From Vesta saturnalis (taxonomy: Eukaryota > Arthropoda > Insecta > Coleoptera > Lampyridae), in contig JARFJB010001910.1 in the NCBI GenBank assembly GCA_036346205.1, forward strand, positions 4,459,501-4,523,500: a stretch of DNA of 64,000 nucleotides, given 5' to 3'. A program made the translations under genes and the position numbers. Below the pieces are notes generated by a model that was not told where the DNA came from, did not search any database, and was given only the letters and a program-made list of their open reading frames with translations. Positions 35,716-47,905 of the stretch are shown piece by piece (position 1 is the stretch's first letter; each line of letters opens with the position of its first letter).

Positions 35716-36600
35716 ATGGAGAACATCGTGCACTATCTACACCCAAAAGATAACAAATGGAATAAGGAAGCCGTCATGATTGAAGACGAGCCATCTGGAA
35801 GATTGGTACAGAGAACATGAAGAGAGGTTAGCTTTAGCAAATGTTGGTACTACATTGATAAATAACTAAGAGTTTGAAATTGGTAAACATAACGAGAACG
35901 AATCTAAAGATCAAAATACAGAAAGCTAATACAGCACAGACGGAGATTAAATGAAAATGAAAATTATATGACTTCCAAACGCCAAATCAAATAAGCTGTT
36001 AACAACGTTACCGAACCAAAAACGATGTTAAAAACTAGGTGTTCACACAAAGTGAATACAAAGAAAAGTTCTCGTACAATTTTTGTGTTCTATTAACAGG
36101 CACACTGAAACTACCTAACTTTCATAATGAAAATGAAGAGCATGACGTATATTTATAGAAGGGAAACGAAGACAAACTAAGAGTGTGTCAAAGTTCTTTA
36201 GTAGTACTTTTACATTAGGAGAGGATACGTTTAATAGATGGGTTAAGAAAAATTCAATTCCAACTTCTAATGAAACGATAAATGAGACTGGAGAAACAAG
36301 TAAAGTAAAAATGAGAAATAAAGATCAGCAAGACAACGGTTCTAGAAAATAAAAGAAAGCGTTAAATATAATTGCAAAAACCACCATTACTGAACGCCTC
36401 TTCTACAAAAGTTTATGTTGAGGCAACTTATACAAATGTACACAACTGCTAACAACTTAAAGCCTGCTGACAGAATCCTGTTTTGTGCAAATACAAGTAA
36501 AGTTATTGATATGGAAGGAAACGCCAATGCGGCTTCTGCTGTTGCAGCTTCAATGTATTATCGTGAGGAAAATGAGACACATATTAACAAAAAAAAATGA
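35716..36600 (+). pseudogene. Decayed coding remnant of unknown family
   Basis: Reading across frames gives MENIVHYLHPKDNKWNKEAV, later REHEERLALANVGTTL, then STFTLGEDTFNRWVKKN and PADRILFCANTSKVIDMEGN. The text looks like one long eroded protein with many frame changes. The part near 36190-36260 vaguely recalls an insect multicopy family with a conserved RVC...FFL pattern, but I cannot name it. It could be a processed pseudogene or a transposon ORF. Confidence 0.35.
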
Positions 36601-37110
36601 AGTCCGAAAACCAAAACGCTGCAAAGTCAAATCCAAAACAGTTGATCATCAAAGTGGGTTGTGTCCACTAACTCAATAATGGAAAAATTAACTTTGCCAT
36701 GAAGGAACCAGTGACGTTACAAGTAAAGAGTTTACTTCATGCCTTGTGAGCTCTATTTATGATCTTTAATAGACTGTTAAAGAAATAGTACTTACATATC
36801 ATACGGATGTACCAAAAGCGCAGCAATAACTATTAGTGACTTAGCTAAACATCTCTCAATAACAATTGAACAGATGTTTTTAGAAAAGTCTACGCCATGA
36901 CGGAAGCTTTCAGTGTACAAGCCACTCTTCCAAAATATTGCAGAAATCAAACGGCGCAATTTTCTAATCGTTTTAGGATTGAAGTCTTGGACTACACATT
37001 TTTTCGAAACTACGAAAACAAACAAATAGTTTTTCTTGGTTCAAGTTGAAGTTCAACAAAGTTTATTAGAAATTTTAGAAGTTAACAATTCATTTTTATA
37101 TACATATCAC
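36601..37110. other. Anonymous DNA
   Basis: No recognisable feature between the coding remnant and the LINE gag fragment. Confidence 0.4.
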
Positions 37111-37558
37111 ACTTAAAACTAAATATAATAATAAATGTGTATTGTGTTGTATTGGTGGTGCGCTGCTCAGGAATCTTCTTCCTCTTCAGCACGTGGATTT
37201 CGAAGTTATTGGGTTGCGTGTCATGTGGATTGCCTGTTGACAGTGTTGTGCTCTGCATTAATACCTTGCCTTTTTAACTCTGAGCTAACGTCGACCTCGG
37301 ATAGCTCTACGGGTACGCCGCGTATCACCACCTTAGCAAATCGCTCGTCTTTGCCTGGTAGGTGTGATACGTAGTACCACACCTATCCATATACCTAATC
37401 AGCCTGTCTGGGTCCTGGAGTGAGGCAGCTGAATCCGGATTCCCTCGCTGATGGCCTTGGCCCTCGTAAAGGCGATCCGCTGTCGGTCCATTTCTCGGGA
37501 GAACGCGATCCAGTTCTCCTTCTGACGAAGGATTACCGGAGGACTTTTTGTCCTAGTT
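37111..37558 (-). pseudogene. LINE ORF1 (gag) fragment with PRE_C2HC-like region, 3' part
   Basis: On the minus strand the translation reads SPPVILRQKENWIAFSREMD, then RAKAISEGIRIQLP, and after frame changes HLPGKDERFAKVVIRGVPVE followed by SSELKRQGI. This matches the region before the zinc knuckles in the gag-like ORF1 of Jockey-group LINEs. That ORF1 protein binds element RNA. The zinc knuckles themselves are not found; the text decays after about 37150. It continues the fragment at 38549-38776, from which a 985-bp insertion separates it. Confidence 0.7.
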
Positions 37559-38543
37559 CAGATTCAATTACCATTGATATACTTTTTGAAAACACCCCAC
37601 AGAAGATTTTTGGAAAGAAAAATTATTGAATTGTGAATTAATGTCAGTAATAATTAATATTATTTAAAGACGATAAATTTAGTGTTTTATTTCATACCAC
37701 AATTGGTGCAGATTTATATATTTGAATTTATAAGTTGGAAGGTAGGTTGAATTAAAACGATCTAATGAATATGCGACTGTTGTATATTTGAGACCAGATG
37801 TAATGTAATTTATTGTAATACCAGGGTGAGCCGGTAGGCGTGATTACTTTGTTTACTAAAAATCAAGATAACTGATTCAGAAATTTAGCATTGCATCACA
37901 ATTTTATTACTAAATATAGGGAAGCCTCTTGACTTCATTCTTGATGTAGTTTATCTTGACATTTCATACTTGAAATGTAACATATTTTAAGAAGGATGTT
38001 CGTATATGACTGTAGTGTAACCTAGGAGGCCTCTGGGTAGAAGAGTATATAACGCCACCTTTCGAATGTAAATCCTTGCTAATCGTTGGAAGACCGTGTG
38101 CCTGCAAGGATTGAAATATGTTATTACACGTTGTGCTGTTATATGTACACTACAGTTAGCTAAACTATATGACATAGCGATCACCATTAGATTACCCTAT
38201 AACCATTGTTTGGCTTACCTCCGTTAGTGATTGTTTGTATTTAGTATAAAATCGTACTCTCTTCCAAAAATTAAGGTTTCTGAGTTCTGTTTAGTTCCTT
38301 ACTGAATTAGTGATAACACTGATAATTGTCCAATAATTGTGAAAGACGAACCTGCTTATATTAAAGTTTATGGTAACTGTAAAGCACTTTATCAAATGCA
38401 AATATTTACGAGTCTTTTGGTAAACATGTAGAAAACAGGGTTCCAAAACAGCAAACTGTATTTGTGAAGAAAAATTCAAAGCGACAGTAGAAAAAAAATT
38501 CGGTCTCATACTAAGAAACAAAAACTGTATCAATATACATACT
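37559..38543. mobile_element. 985-bp insertion of unknown type with TAGTT duplication
   Basis: TAGTT occurs at both edges (37554-37558, 38544-38548), and the LINE gag text resumes on each side, so this is an insertion with a 5-bp target duplication. It has no TG...CA ends, no visible terminal inverted repeat and no coding region. Bases 38000-38110 are less AT-rich. A truncated retroelement or an LTR with mutated ends are possible. Confidence 0.55.
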
Positions 38544-38548
38544 TAGTT

Positions 38549-38776
38549 TTCTCTTGCTGCCTGCTCCATCGCTGCAGGGCTGTCCGTGTAGGATTCGAGG
38601 GCCTCGAACCCGTTGTCGGTAGGCAGCGGCGTAGGCTGGCGAACCTTCGGCGTCTTCTTCGGCTTCTTCTTCTGTGTTCTGAAGTCGTCGTCGGTGGATC
38701 CCTGGCTCTGGTCTTCTCGGATCGGTGCAGGTTGTGCGGCGGCGGACGTCGTCGGAGCCGCTAGTGGGACCACCAC
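38549..38776 (-). pseudogene. LINE ORF1 (gag) fragment, 5' part
   Basis: The minus-strand frame from 38776 reads MVVPLAAPTTSAAAQPAPIR, then a Lys/Pro-rich stretch KKKPKKTPKVRQPTPLP, and NGFEALESYTDSPAAMEQAA. Low-complexity basic and proline-rich text before the conserved gag domain is usual for Jockey-group ORF1. It is clearly more GC-rich than its surroundings. The frame runs straight to the insertion at 38543. Confidence 0.65.
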
Positions 38777-38879
38777 TAACGGGGCGACGTCTGTCGGCGG
38801 CGTCTTCTCACAATCTGCGAGGCATCGTGATAACGACGCGGGCAGATTGTTATCTTATTGAGAAAATTAATTTAGCGTA

Positions 38880-40012
38880 AGCTAAATTATCGATGCGCTC
38901 GGAGAGCTAGGTAGAGGCTTACGTTTGAATGCTCAAACAGCTCTGTTTTTATTGGTACCTCGTGTCTTCAAATGACGTATCGATATTAGCTAATGTCATT
39001 TGTCAGGTTGAACTTAATGGAAACCCACCAATAAAGACTTAGAAAAGTGATCTCTTATCATAGTGTTTCTGTCAAGAATCATGACCAAAATCCTTACGGT
39101 TAGGGAACCCATATTACTTTTCAGTCACGTCATTTAATTTTAAACATAGATAAAAGATTATATACTACGTTCTAGATGGGAAACAGACGGGAGGTTCGAT
39201 GTTTTATGTTGTTTATTCTTCACATGCTTTCTCTCTCGCACATTTGTAGTTCAGTGCCCTGTTCTAAATTCTTTCTAAATTGGAAAAATAACTACATATT
39301 GCTGTAGCAATAATCATTTATTACTATTAAAATAAATAATTTTAAATACATTGAAAGACATTGTAATAGTTACAGTGGCAGGATTAGTTAAGTATGATAA
39401 AACACCTTCAGGGTTCCCTTTTTTTTTTGTCCAAAGCTTTTCAAGAACCCGTACTAGGGCCCACATCAGGCAATGAACTGGGATCAAGTATATCTGTTTC
39501 GCTTATTTCACATGAAGGTTGCAAATTATTGCCGCCTTCAATAATAATCACTTTAAATAACTACAATTATGTACTTTAAAATTGTTATATTTACATAAAG
39601 TTGGTTGCCTATCTATATACAGTGAATTGCAAATTCCAAATCGAACATAGGAAGTTTAATATTGCATGTAGAGAAATAAAATAGATTTATTATATGTATT
39701 GAATGTAAAATTATCATATAGATTATCTAGAGAACGAGTATAATTTAAAATACAAAACTGAAATTACTTGTAAGCCATGTAATACAGACGTGACTAAGAC
39801 AAATCATATCTACAACCCACTAATTAGAAGCAGATCCATATATATCCAAATATAACAAGGTGTGGTGATATGGATTCTTGATATAAAAATTATTTTTATA
39901 TTTACCTTAACTAGGTAGTTGAAATTAATAGAACATGAATGCAAAAATATTATGATGCTGTCCAATCAACCTTTAATTCTACTCCTTAAACATAAAGAAT
40001 ACAATTTTGGTA
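38880..40012. other. Anonymous DNA
   Basis: No recognised gene. The open frame at 39394-39579 has no domain. Confidence 0.4.
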
Positions 40013-40241
40013 TTAACCCTTTAACGCGCAGAAGGATTTTTTTATAAAATGGCATTTATTTTAATTGGAAGTTCATGTTTAATGTATACAAAACAACTTT
40101 TATGAATAAGTTTCTTTAATCAAACTTCACATTACAGCTCTAGATGGTGGTTTCTATTTAAGCCACTGCCCTTTCGATATGTGATGGGTGGAGGTTTCAT
40201 AGATAACCACTTAGGAAATACGACATTATTGCTTACCCTGC

Positions 40242-40243
<2 letters not shown>

Positions 40244-40300
<57 letters not shown>
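40244..40300. repeat. (AT)n microsatellite inside piggyBac
   Basis: Pure AT alternation between the transposase 3' end and the left terminus. Confidence 0.95.
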
Positions 40301-40303
<3 letters not shown>

Positions 40304-40455
40304 TGCATACAAAAGTACCTACATCACTTCATACAATAAAATAAGCAAGCATAAAACAGCCAATAAAAAACGCAACACTACATTACATTCAAAAATACGT
40401 AATTACATTATAGGAAAATGCATGAATGCTTATATAGTACATGAATTATTATTTT

Positions 40456-42475
40456 TTAATTATTGTGAAAAGGTTTAAAACATTTTAAACATAATGCTAC
40501 ATTACACTGGTCACACAAAATTTTAGAACGAACTGGCATCTGCGTAGTACTACATTTAGCACACCGTCTGTAGGTTCCTTATATGAGTAAATGAGTACCC
40601 ACGTCTATTTTTCTTTTGGTATTATCGACACTTATGGTTCTGCCAGCATCTTTCTTTAACTTTCTGGCAGCTGTAATTGTATCGGTTGTATTTCTCTTGC
40701 GACTAGTGTAGTCACCAATAAGCTGGTTTGCCAAAATACTACGGAACTGCAAGTGTGGCATTGGTTTGACATGAGAATGTTTTTGTTTAGTTTTGTAAAC
40801 TATGTATGAATTAGTAATACTAGCGTCAAGGCAAAAGTAAAACAACTTTATCCACCATCTTCTGAATTTCCATTCAATTTTGTAAGTTTCTAATTGCTGA
40901 TCAAAACTATCGAGGCCTCCCATGTAGCGATTATAGTCAGATATTGCTACTGGGCAGATAATAGGTTCTCGTTGTCCAGTGTTATTCGTTCGTAAAATTA
41001 GTTCTTTCATTTCAGGATTATGCATGGAGCTAACGACAATCACAGGTTTTTTTCCCCTATCTTTCCACTTTACAACGGAAAACTCTCCACTCATGGCAAA
41101 ATCAGAGTCACCTTTCTTGAGGGATTTATCGTCGGATAATAAGTCCTTTGGATAATTTTTTCGTGCTGCCCGAAATGTGCCACAGATAAATGTGTTTCCA
41201 TCGAGTAATTTATTTAGTAATTCGAAACTACTAAAAAAATTGTCAAATTATACGCAGTATCCTTTACCGAGAAATGGTTCACACAACTGCAACACTGTTT
41301 TTTCCCCAAGCAACATCCCTTCGTAACGATTATCTTCGTTCTTGCCTTCGTAAATTTTAAAACTCAACAAATAACTTAACTTGGAACAGGCAATGCCCCA
41401 AATTTTAAAACCGCGCTTAGTTGGTTTTAAGGGCATGTACTGTTTTAAAGTAGTACGACCCTTAAAACCAACCATGCTTTCATCAACAGCTAAGTTACGA
41501 GAAGGATTGAAAGAGTGTAAAAACTTTTCGTTTAGATGATTTACCAACGGGCGTAATTTGTAAAGTTTGTCGAATACAGTAGCACCTCGTTTGGCCATTT
41601 TTGTGTTGTCGTTTATGTGTAGGTAACGTAATATGAATAAGAAACGTTTTTGTGCCATGATCTCCACTACTCTTTGAACACGCAGGTTATCGTCACTTGA
41701 TCAGTATAATCGGAGACCAGGTAATTGATGGAATCCCATAATGATCAAAATTTCGAAGAAAGCCTTGAGTTCTTCGACAGTTATGTAGTAAGATTTGCCT
41801 TTTTGTTGTGCATACAAACGGGTTTGTTCCGATATGTGCTCTATTATATCAGGCGAAAAAAAGTTCTCAAATATTTCAATAGGGGAGTCAAAATTCACTT
41901 GTATAGATGTACCAAAATTAATATTAAAAGAAAATTGATTATATTTTGCAGGGTCGCACGAAGTTTTAGCCCAGTGAAATTCTTGCTCATTGTCATTTCC
42001 TGAGGGAAAATTTTCACTTACGTCCATACCTTCGTAGTCGTCCTGTTGATTATTACTACTGTACGCTATACATTCGGTTTGTGGTTTAAGGTTTGATTTG
42101 TTAGGTTTTTTTAAGATTTCTGGTAATTATGGAATCATCTGACTCAGAAGAAATGTCAGCTACATCAGGTTCATAATTACGATCTGCCACAGAATCATCT
42201 GAATCATAAATATCAGTTGGCACAGGGCTACATTGCACAGATTTAGATAAAGGCGCAGTTGCTTTTGGTGGTACAATTGGTTTACTGTATGTAGACGTAC
42301 CTGGAGTGCTTCTAGTGGATACCGAAAATGACGATCCATCCACAGCAGCATCTTCGGCATCGCTATCACCATCGAATTCTGAGTCAAAAGCCTGATCTTC
42401 AGAAATGCCTTCAACCAAATTGAAGAAGTGCTGTGGAGACATATTTTCTAGATCTCGAAATTTAAATCGAGACAT
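40456..42475 (-). pseudogene. piggyBac transposase
   Basis: The start at 42475 (MSRFKFRDLENM) precedes an acidic N-terminal region (EFDGDSDAEDAA). After a frame change in a T7 run (42106-42112) the conserved domain follows: FHQLPGLRLY, QKRFLFILRYLHIND, LAVDESMVGFKGR (first catalytic Asp), FDNFFSSFELL (second) and YMGGLDSFDQQ (third). The end is a Cys-rich RING-like region, CAKCS, CDQCN, CLKCFKPFHNN. In-frame stops replace a codon at 41701-41703, 41245-41247 and 40579-40581. The protein would cut and paste the element at TTAA. The copy is inactive as written, but all catalytic residues remain. Confidence 0.9.
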
Positions 42476-42998
42476 TCTGAAACAAAGCAGATGGTTGTAT
42501 AAATAAGATATTATAAAATACTGCATATGTGTGTGCTAAAAATACGTGCTAAAGGAAATAATAATAAAATAAATTGTAAGTTGGCAGTGGTCGCCTACAA
42601 AACCACTTACAAAGTAAGGTTATAATACTTATATTTACAAAAAATAACGGAATCTTCTAAGCGCTACGATCCCTACAATTTATTTATCATACAAACTAAT
42701 ATTTGAAACTTACCTTAGTTATATTACACAAATTTTTACTTGAAATATGCACACTTTTAACACAAACGCGAAAAATGGTATCTATCAACGAAATTTGGTA
42801 ACAGCCGCTTAACAAGCAGTGGTTAAAATAAGAACCACAAGCATTGTAGAATGCGCGACTTTTAAAATGTGGTAATTTTAGTCGCCTCTACCCACTCATT
42901 CACTACTAAATTGTACATAAGGGTCAATTTCGTATTGATATTAATACTTAGTTGCACCGAATGGTTAATATAGCGACCACTGCTCTATAAAGGGTTAA

Positions 42999-43694
42999 GG
43001 TAAACATTTCTTTAAAGAACCATTTTAACTATTATGAAAAACGTCATTTTGGCGTACCTTGCTCTCTAACACGTAATATTCAATTAAAGGCAAGTGGTCC
43101 ATTGCTAAAATATATTTTATTTATTTCTAAATTGGGAAAACAAAATGGTAATGTGTAGATGTGTAATTAATACGCAAGGTCTTTCTGCTAACAGTGAACA
43201 GTCAATATTTCAGTAACCATTCAGCCCAGGTATATTGTTGATAGTAATTTTTTATGTTGTATTACGACATTAAAAAAATTATGTTTAACCTCAAATGGGT
43301 CACTTTTTTTCTTTAATGGAACAGTATTCGTGTTACTCCTGTTGGAAACAAAATGTTTAACTGGTTATAATTTTATAAGTGAGGGCTGCAGCGAAGTATA
43401 CTTATACCAGTTCTTTTAAAAACCGAGAAAGCCATTTAAGAAGAAAAGAATAAATATGTGTTAGACGTTATTATACATACAAAGGTATTTAATCTTCATT
43501 ACAAATGCAGGTGATAATATGAAATATGGTTTCAAAAATACCACCTTGACCCACAGGTGGATGAAAATTGAAAATGAGATTAATGAATAATGCTGATTTT
43601 TACAGAGGTATATGTAAAATATTTACATGTGATTAGTAATTATTATAACATTTGTAGGTTATGTAGTTACGAGATTCGAAGATCTTCGAATATG
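42999..43694. other. Anonymous DNA
   Basis: No feature recognised between the piggyBac and the next mariner-like element. Confidence 0.5.
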
Positions 43695-43696
43695 TA

Positions 43697-46522
43697 CAGG
43701 GTGGCCAACTAAGAATGCGAGGTACTATATCTGGGAAACTATCCATCGTAGAGGCTTGCGCAAAAAAGTTTACTAAAACGGCCAATACAAAAACCTGGAA
43801 AATATTTTCAAGTTTCTGAAATGACCGCTAGGGGGCGTAACTGCAATCTTGAATCTAAAAAAGTGATGTTTCTGTGAACTCTGCTATATTAACCTAATAA
43901 AAAAATAACTGATCTTTAAAGTCGAGAATAATCTGAACTTATTTTGTTTGGCACTTTTTGACGTATCTTTAAAAATAAAGTGGTGGGGGGTATTCAAAGG
44001 TTTCCATAAATGAACCCCCTGTATCTTCGAAACGGCTAAGTCGATTTTAACAAGCTTGGGCGCGTTGAAATGAGCTATTCTTGGGCTACAAATGTTATAA
44101 TATTTGAAGTTTTGTTAGTTTCACATGTCGTCGCTAGAGGGCTTTGTTCGACATTTCGACAGAAACGGTTAATTTTCGCAAAGAATGAAATGCATTGGTA
44201 TGCCTTTTTTCATGAACAAGTAGCTAAATGATGCCTAAACAAGCTCGCGAAAACCGCATCTCGATATCTTATTCCTAAACTAAAATATTTTTAAAAATTT
44301 TTATTTATTTTTAACTATATTTTTCTGGAATTGTTTCTGTTATGTCAGTTGTGGCCCTAAAAAGGACCGATTTAAAGGAGGAAGCTTTTTAATAAACCTG
44401 TAAATGTTCGGAATGCTGACCATCACGCTCTATGCATTGCTGAAGCCTCTCATGACTAGACAAAACTGCAGCTTCAATTTCGACTCTCGGTATGTTACGT
44501 ATTGCGTTACGAATCCGGTTTTTCATATCTTCTCTAGTAATAGGTTGAGTGGGAAACACGATGTCCTTTAAGCGCCCCCATAAATAAACATCGAGGCAAG
44601 TTAAGTCTGGCGATCGCGGAGGCCATGGAAACAGACTTCCTCTTCCAATCCACCACTGTTGAAATACTGCATTAATATGCTCTCGCACATTAATAGCAAA
44701 ATGTGCTGGGCAACCATCCAACTGCAAAAACAACTTTTGCCTTGTTTCCAGAGGCACATCTTCCAACAACAACAGTAATTGATTGGCCAAAAAGTCAAGA
44801 AATACATTGCCATTTAGGGGTTGCTCGAAACATATGGCCCAATAATTCCGCCTCCCAGTATGCCACACAATACATTTAAACTCCAACGTCCTTGGCGCTG
44901 AACTTCACGCAACCAATGGGGATTTACTGCAGACCAATAATGCATATTGTGCAGATTGACTCTCCCGTCACTACTGAAGGTGGCTTCATCGGTCCAAAGA
45001 ATTTGAAATAAAAATTCTCTATTTTCGCGTATCATGCCTAACATTCAATGGCAATAGTCTAACCTTCGATCAAAATCTTCCTCTTTCAAGGCCTGATGCA
45101 AAACGACATGATATGGGTGCATTATTAAAGTAATTAAAAAAAAGTTTAAACGAATACCTATATATTTTGATGGCCATTAGAACTTACCTATGGTCCTTCA
45201 AAATATTTTGAACCGTTGTCCGTGATATGCCCGACTCAGTGGATAATGCTCTTGTGCTAACATGAGGATTTCCTTCAATATATCCCAGTACACGGTTCAT
45301 ATTTTCTTGTGTTCATCCAATTCTTTGCCGTTGAAACACCACTCGCCACTAATCGAGGAAAAACTCTTACATCGCAAGGACGCCGATTTGGATATCGAGC
45401 CGCGTAAACTCTATTAGCTACTGCGGCATTCTGAAGACATTCAAAATAAACCGCAAGCATATCAACAGTTTGATTATTCGTAAAACGCATTTTGAAAGTA
45501 TAAAAATTGCTCAAAGCAACGCGAAAGTATTGACAACTATTGACAATTTGAGGATTATGTGTGTTTTGTTTAGGTATCTGTTTCCATTGCCTGCTTCTAT
45601 TTTTCGTATATATCCATAGTGAATATGCATTTAAACAAACAAAAAATAGGCCTTTCGTATAACTTTTAGCATTGCTTACTTGCCCGTAGTAATTTCAAAA
45701 AAGGTGATTTTATTCTGGTGAATAAATTTACAAACATTTAAAATCGCAATTTCTAGGTAACCTATTCAGAGCCGAAATTGAAGCTGCAGTTTTGTCTACC
45801 CTTGAGAGGCCTCAGCAATGCACAGAGTGATGGTCAGCATTTCGAGCATTTACGGGGGCATTAAAAACCTTCCTCCTTTAAATCGGTCCTGTTTAGGGCC
45901 ACAACTTATATAATAGAAACAATTCCAGAAAAATATAGTTAAAAAAAAAATTTAAGGGATTTTCGTATAAAGTTTTCTTTGGCCGATATTTTAGGTTAAG
46001 AACAAGATATCGAGATGCGGTTGTTCATGAAAAAAGTCATACCAATGCATTTCATTTTTTTGCGAAAATTAACCGTTTCTGTCGGAATGTCGAACAAAGC
46101 CCTCTAGCGACGACATGTGAAAATAACAAAACTTCAATTATTTTAACATTTGTAGCCCAAGAAAAGCTCTTTTCAACGCGCCCAAATTTGTTAAAATCGG
46201 ATTAGCCGTTTCGAAGATACGGGGGAGGAGGTGATTTAAGGAAACCTTTGAATACCCCCCACCACTTTATTTGAGACATACGTCAAAAAGTGCCAAACAA
46301 AGAAAGATCAGATTATCCTCGACTTTAAAGATCAGTTATTTTTTTATTAGGTTAATATAGCAGAATTCACAGAAATATCACTTTTTTAGATTCAAGATTG
46401 CAGTTACGCCCACTAGCGGCCATTTTCCAGGTTTTTTTATTGGCCGTTTTAGTAATAACTTTTTTTGCACAAGCCTCTAGCTTCCCAGATACAGTACCTC
46501 GCATTCTTAGTTGGCCACCCTG
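43697..46522. mobile_element. Mariner-like element with arms of about 750 bp that include transposase coding end
   Basis: Both termini read CAGGGTGGCCAACTAAGAAT in inverted orientation, each next to TA (43695-43696, 46523-46524). The arms match over about 43697-44475 and 45768-46522. The left arm contains the last codons of the transposase (EIEAAVLSSHERLQQC), and a diverged inverted copy of those codons stands in the right arm. The terminal repeat has therefore grown into the gene. TIR-proximal text CGCTAGGGGGCGTAACTG is shared. Confidence 0.85.
44389..45514 (-). pseudogene. IS630/mariner-like transposase
   Basis: The frame from about 45487 reads MRFTNNQTVDMLAVYFECLQ, a DUF4817-like start. 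After breaks come HVVLHQALKEEDFDRRLDYC, LWTDEATFSSDG (first catalytic Asp), GRWSLNVLCGILGG, LQLDGCPAHFA (second) and WPPRSPDLTCLDVYLW (third). The C-terminus reads ERDGQHSEHLQVY. A TGA replaces a codon near 45048. Bases about 45127-45193 look like a short intron: the donor is CATAG/GTAAGTTCTAATGG and the acceptor has decayed. All three catalytic Asp are kept. Confidence 0.8.
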
Positions 46523-46825
46523 TACAACTGTAATTGTAATAGCCAGCAATGCTGTGGCCTTCCAGATGATTAAATAAATGTTAATGCAATTAATTGGTAT
46601 ATATTTGTGAAATACATAATTATGTTGTAATAACGCATTGATTAAAAAAAAGAGAATATGCGATTAATCTGTATCTGTATATTGCAGTTGTACAGTTGTA
46701 ACGTTAATAATCCTTTCATCTACTGTAAAATCTAGCAGTTTCTCACGTATATACAACTGTACACAATTAGCCCAAATGTGTTGACATATGATTACATTGT
46801 TGTAAAGCTTCGTTCTACATACTAA

Positions 46826-47590
46826 TTAAATTTTCGTTTTGTAGCCATCTCTTCCTATGTACTTGTCATAGTACCCTTTAGCATGTGCCCATATTGGTTC
46901 AATTGCATTGAATTCACAACGATAAGGTGGCAATCTTAATATGTCATGTCCATAATGCCTTATTATTTCATCTACCTCATATCGTTTTACTATTCGTTGT
47001 GATTTTATTAACGAATAGAGCTCGGTTTTGTATGAGGTGGGATCATAATTAATGTTATTTTTTGTTAACCATGAAATCATGTTACCTTTTGTCCAAGATG
47101 ATGTTGGTTGTTTTTCCACTGGCATGGAATGGTAAGGCGCATTATCCATTATAGTTAATGAAGGTGTTTCTAAATTATTTAGGAGATTTTCAGTGAGCCA
47201 TTTTTTAAACATATCCCCATTCATTTCACAATGGTAATCTTCTTTCAATGACATCGACGCAAATAGCAAAGAAGCATTCTGTACAAATCCTGCGGCAGTT
47301 CCAGTATTAATAACTATAAACGTTTTAGACATCACATCCTTGAGGTATTCGTAACCTCTTTACATCGTCATGTTGGCATGACTTTCCCAGATTTCCTTTT
47401 GAGTAGATCCATGTTTCGTCAATAAATACTGCTTGCCTACGAATTGGTACATTCATTTCTCGCATGTATTGTTTCAAAAACTGTGTTCTCATTTCAGCAA
47501 TATTTCATTTTTTCTAACAAAGATTTTCGACTACACTCTTTCTGGACTTGAACCCCATTGCATGTAAGGCACAATTTAAACTTCTATAGC
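46826..47590 (-). pseudogene. Tc1/IS630-type DDE transposase, C-terminal two thirds
   Basis: Reading the minus strand: VPIRRQAVFIDETWIYS (first catalytic Asp, about 47420), then FIVINTGTAAGFVQNASLLF, DYHCEMNGDMFKKWL, LTIMDNAPYHSMPV (second Asp) and LRLPPYRCEFNAIEPIWAHA. In the last motif Glu appears where the third acidic residue is expected. The family differs from the other transposases here by its MDNAPYHS and PIW motifs. The N-terminal DNA-binding part is absent and a frame change lies near 47340. Confidence 0.8.
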
Positions 47591-47905
47591 TTAACAGAAT
47601 ATGGGTGTTACGAATTTCTGCATTTAAAGTTGCAACTGTGACATGTTTTTCAGTAAATAATACAATTTAGAGTAATGTAGAAGCTATATATAATTATAAT
47701 ACACTCAATTTGTTCGTATATATTATATAAGGTATTCCTGATGGACATTTTTGAGGTATCTACAAGATCTTCGGATTTAACTTTCTTGCGTGACTGTTTT
47801 TTACTCGTACTAGACAAAATTGGGTTGAATTTTACCCGAGGCTTGAAAAGGTCACTAAGAACTGAAATATAAATACAAAAGGAAGATGGTGGGAGGCATT
47901 CATTT

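Larger units (their letters stand above)
40017..42994. mobile_element. piggyBac-like DNA transposon (2,978 bp)
   Basis: TTAA occurs on both sides (40013-40016, 42995-42998), the strict target duplication of piggyBac. The termini read CCCTTTA on the left and TAAAGGG on the right. Subterminal inverted blocks around GTGGTTCTTATTTTAACC / GGTGGTTTCTATTTAAGCC lie near 40145-40170 and 42815-42840. A single transposase gene fills the minus strand, and an (AT)n tract lies in its 3' flank. Both ends are intact. Confidence 0.95.
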
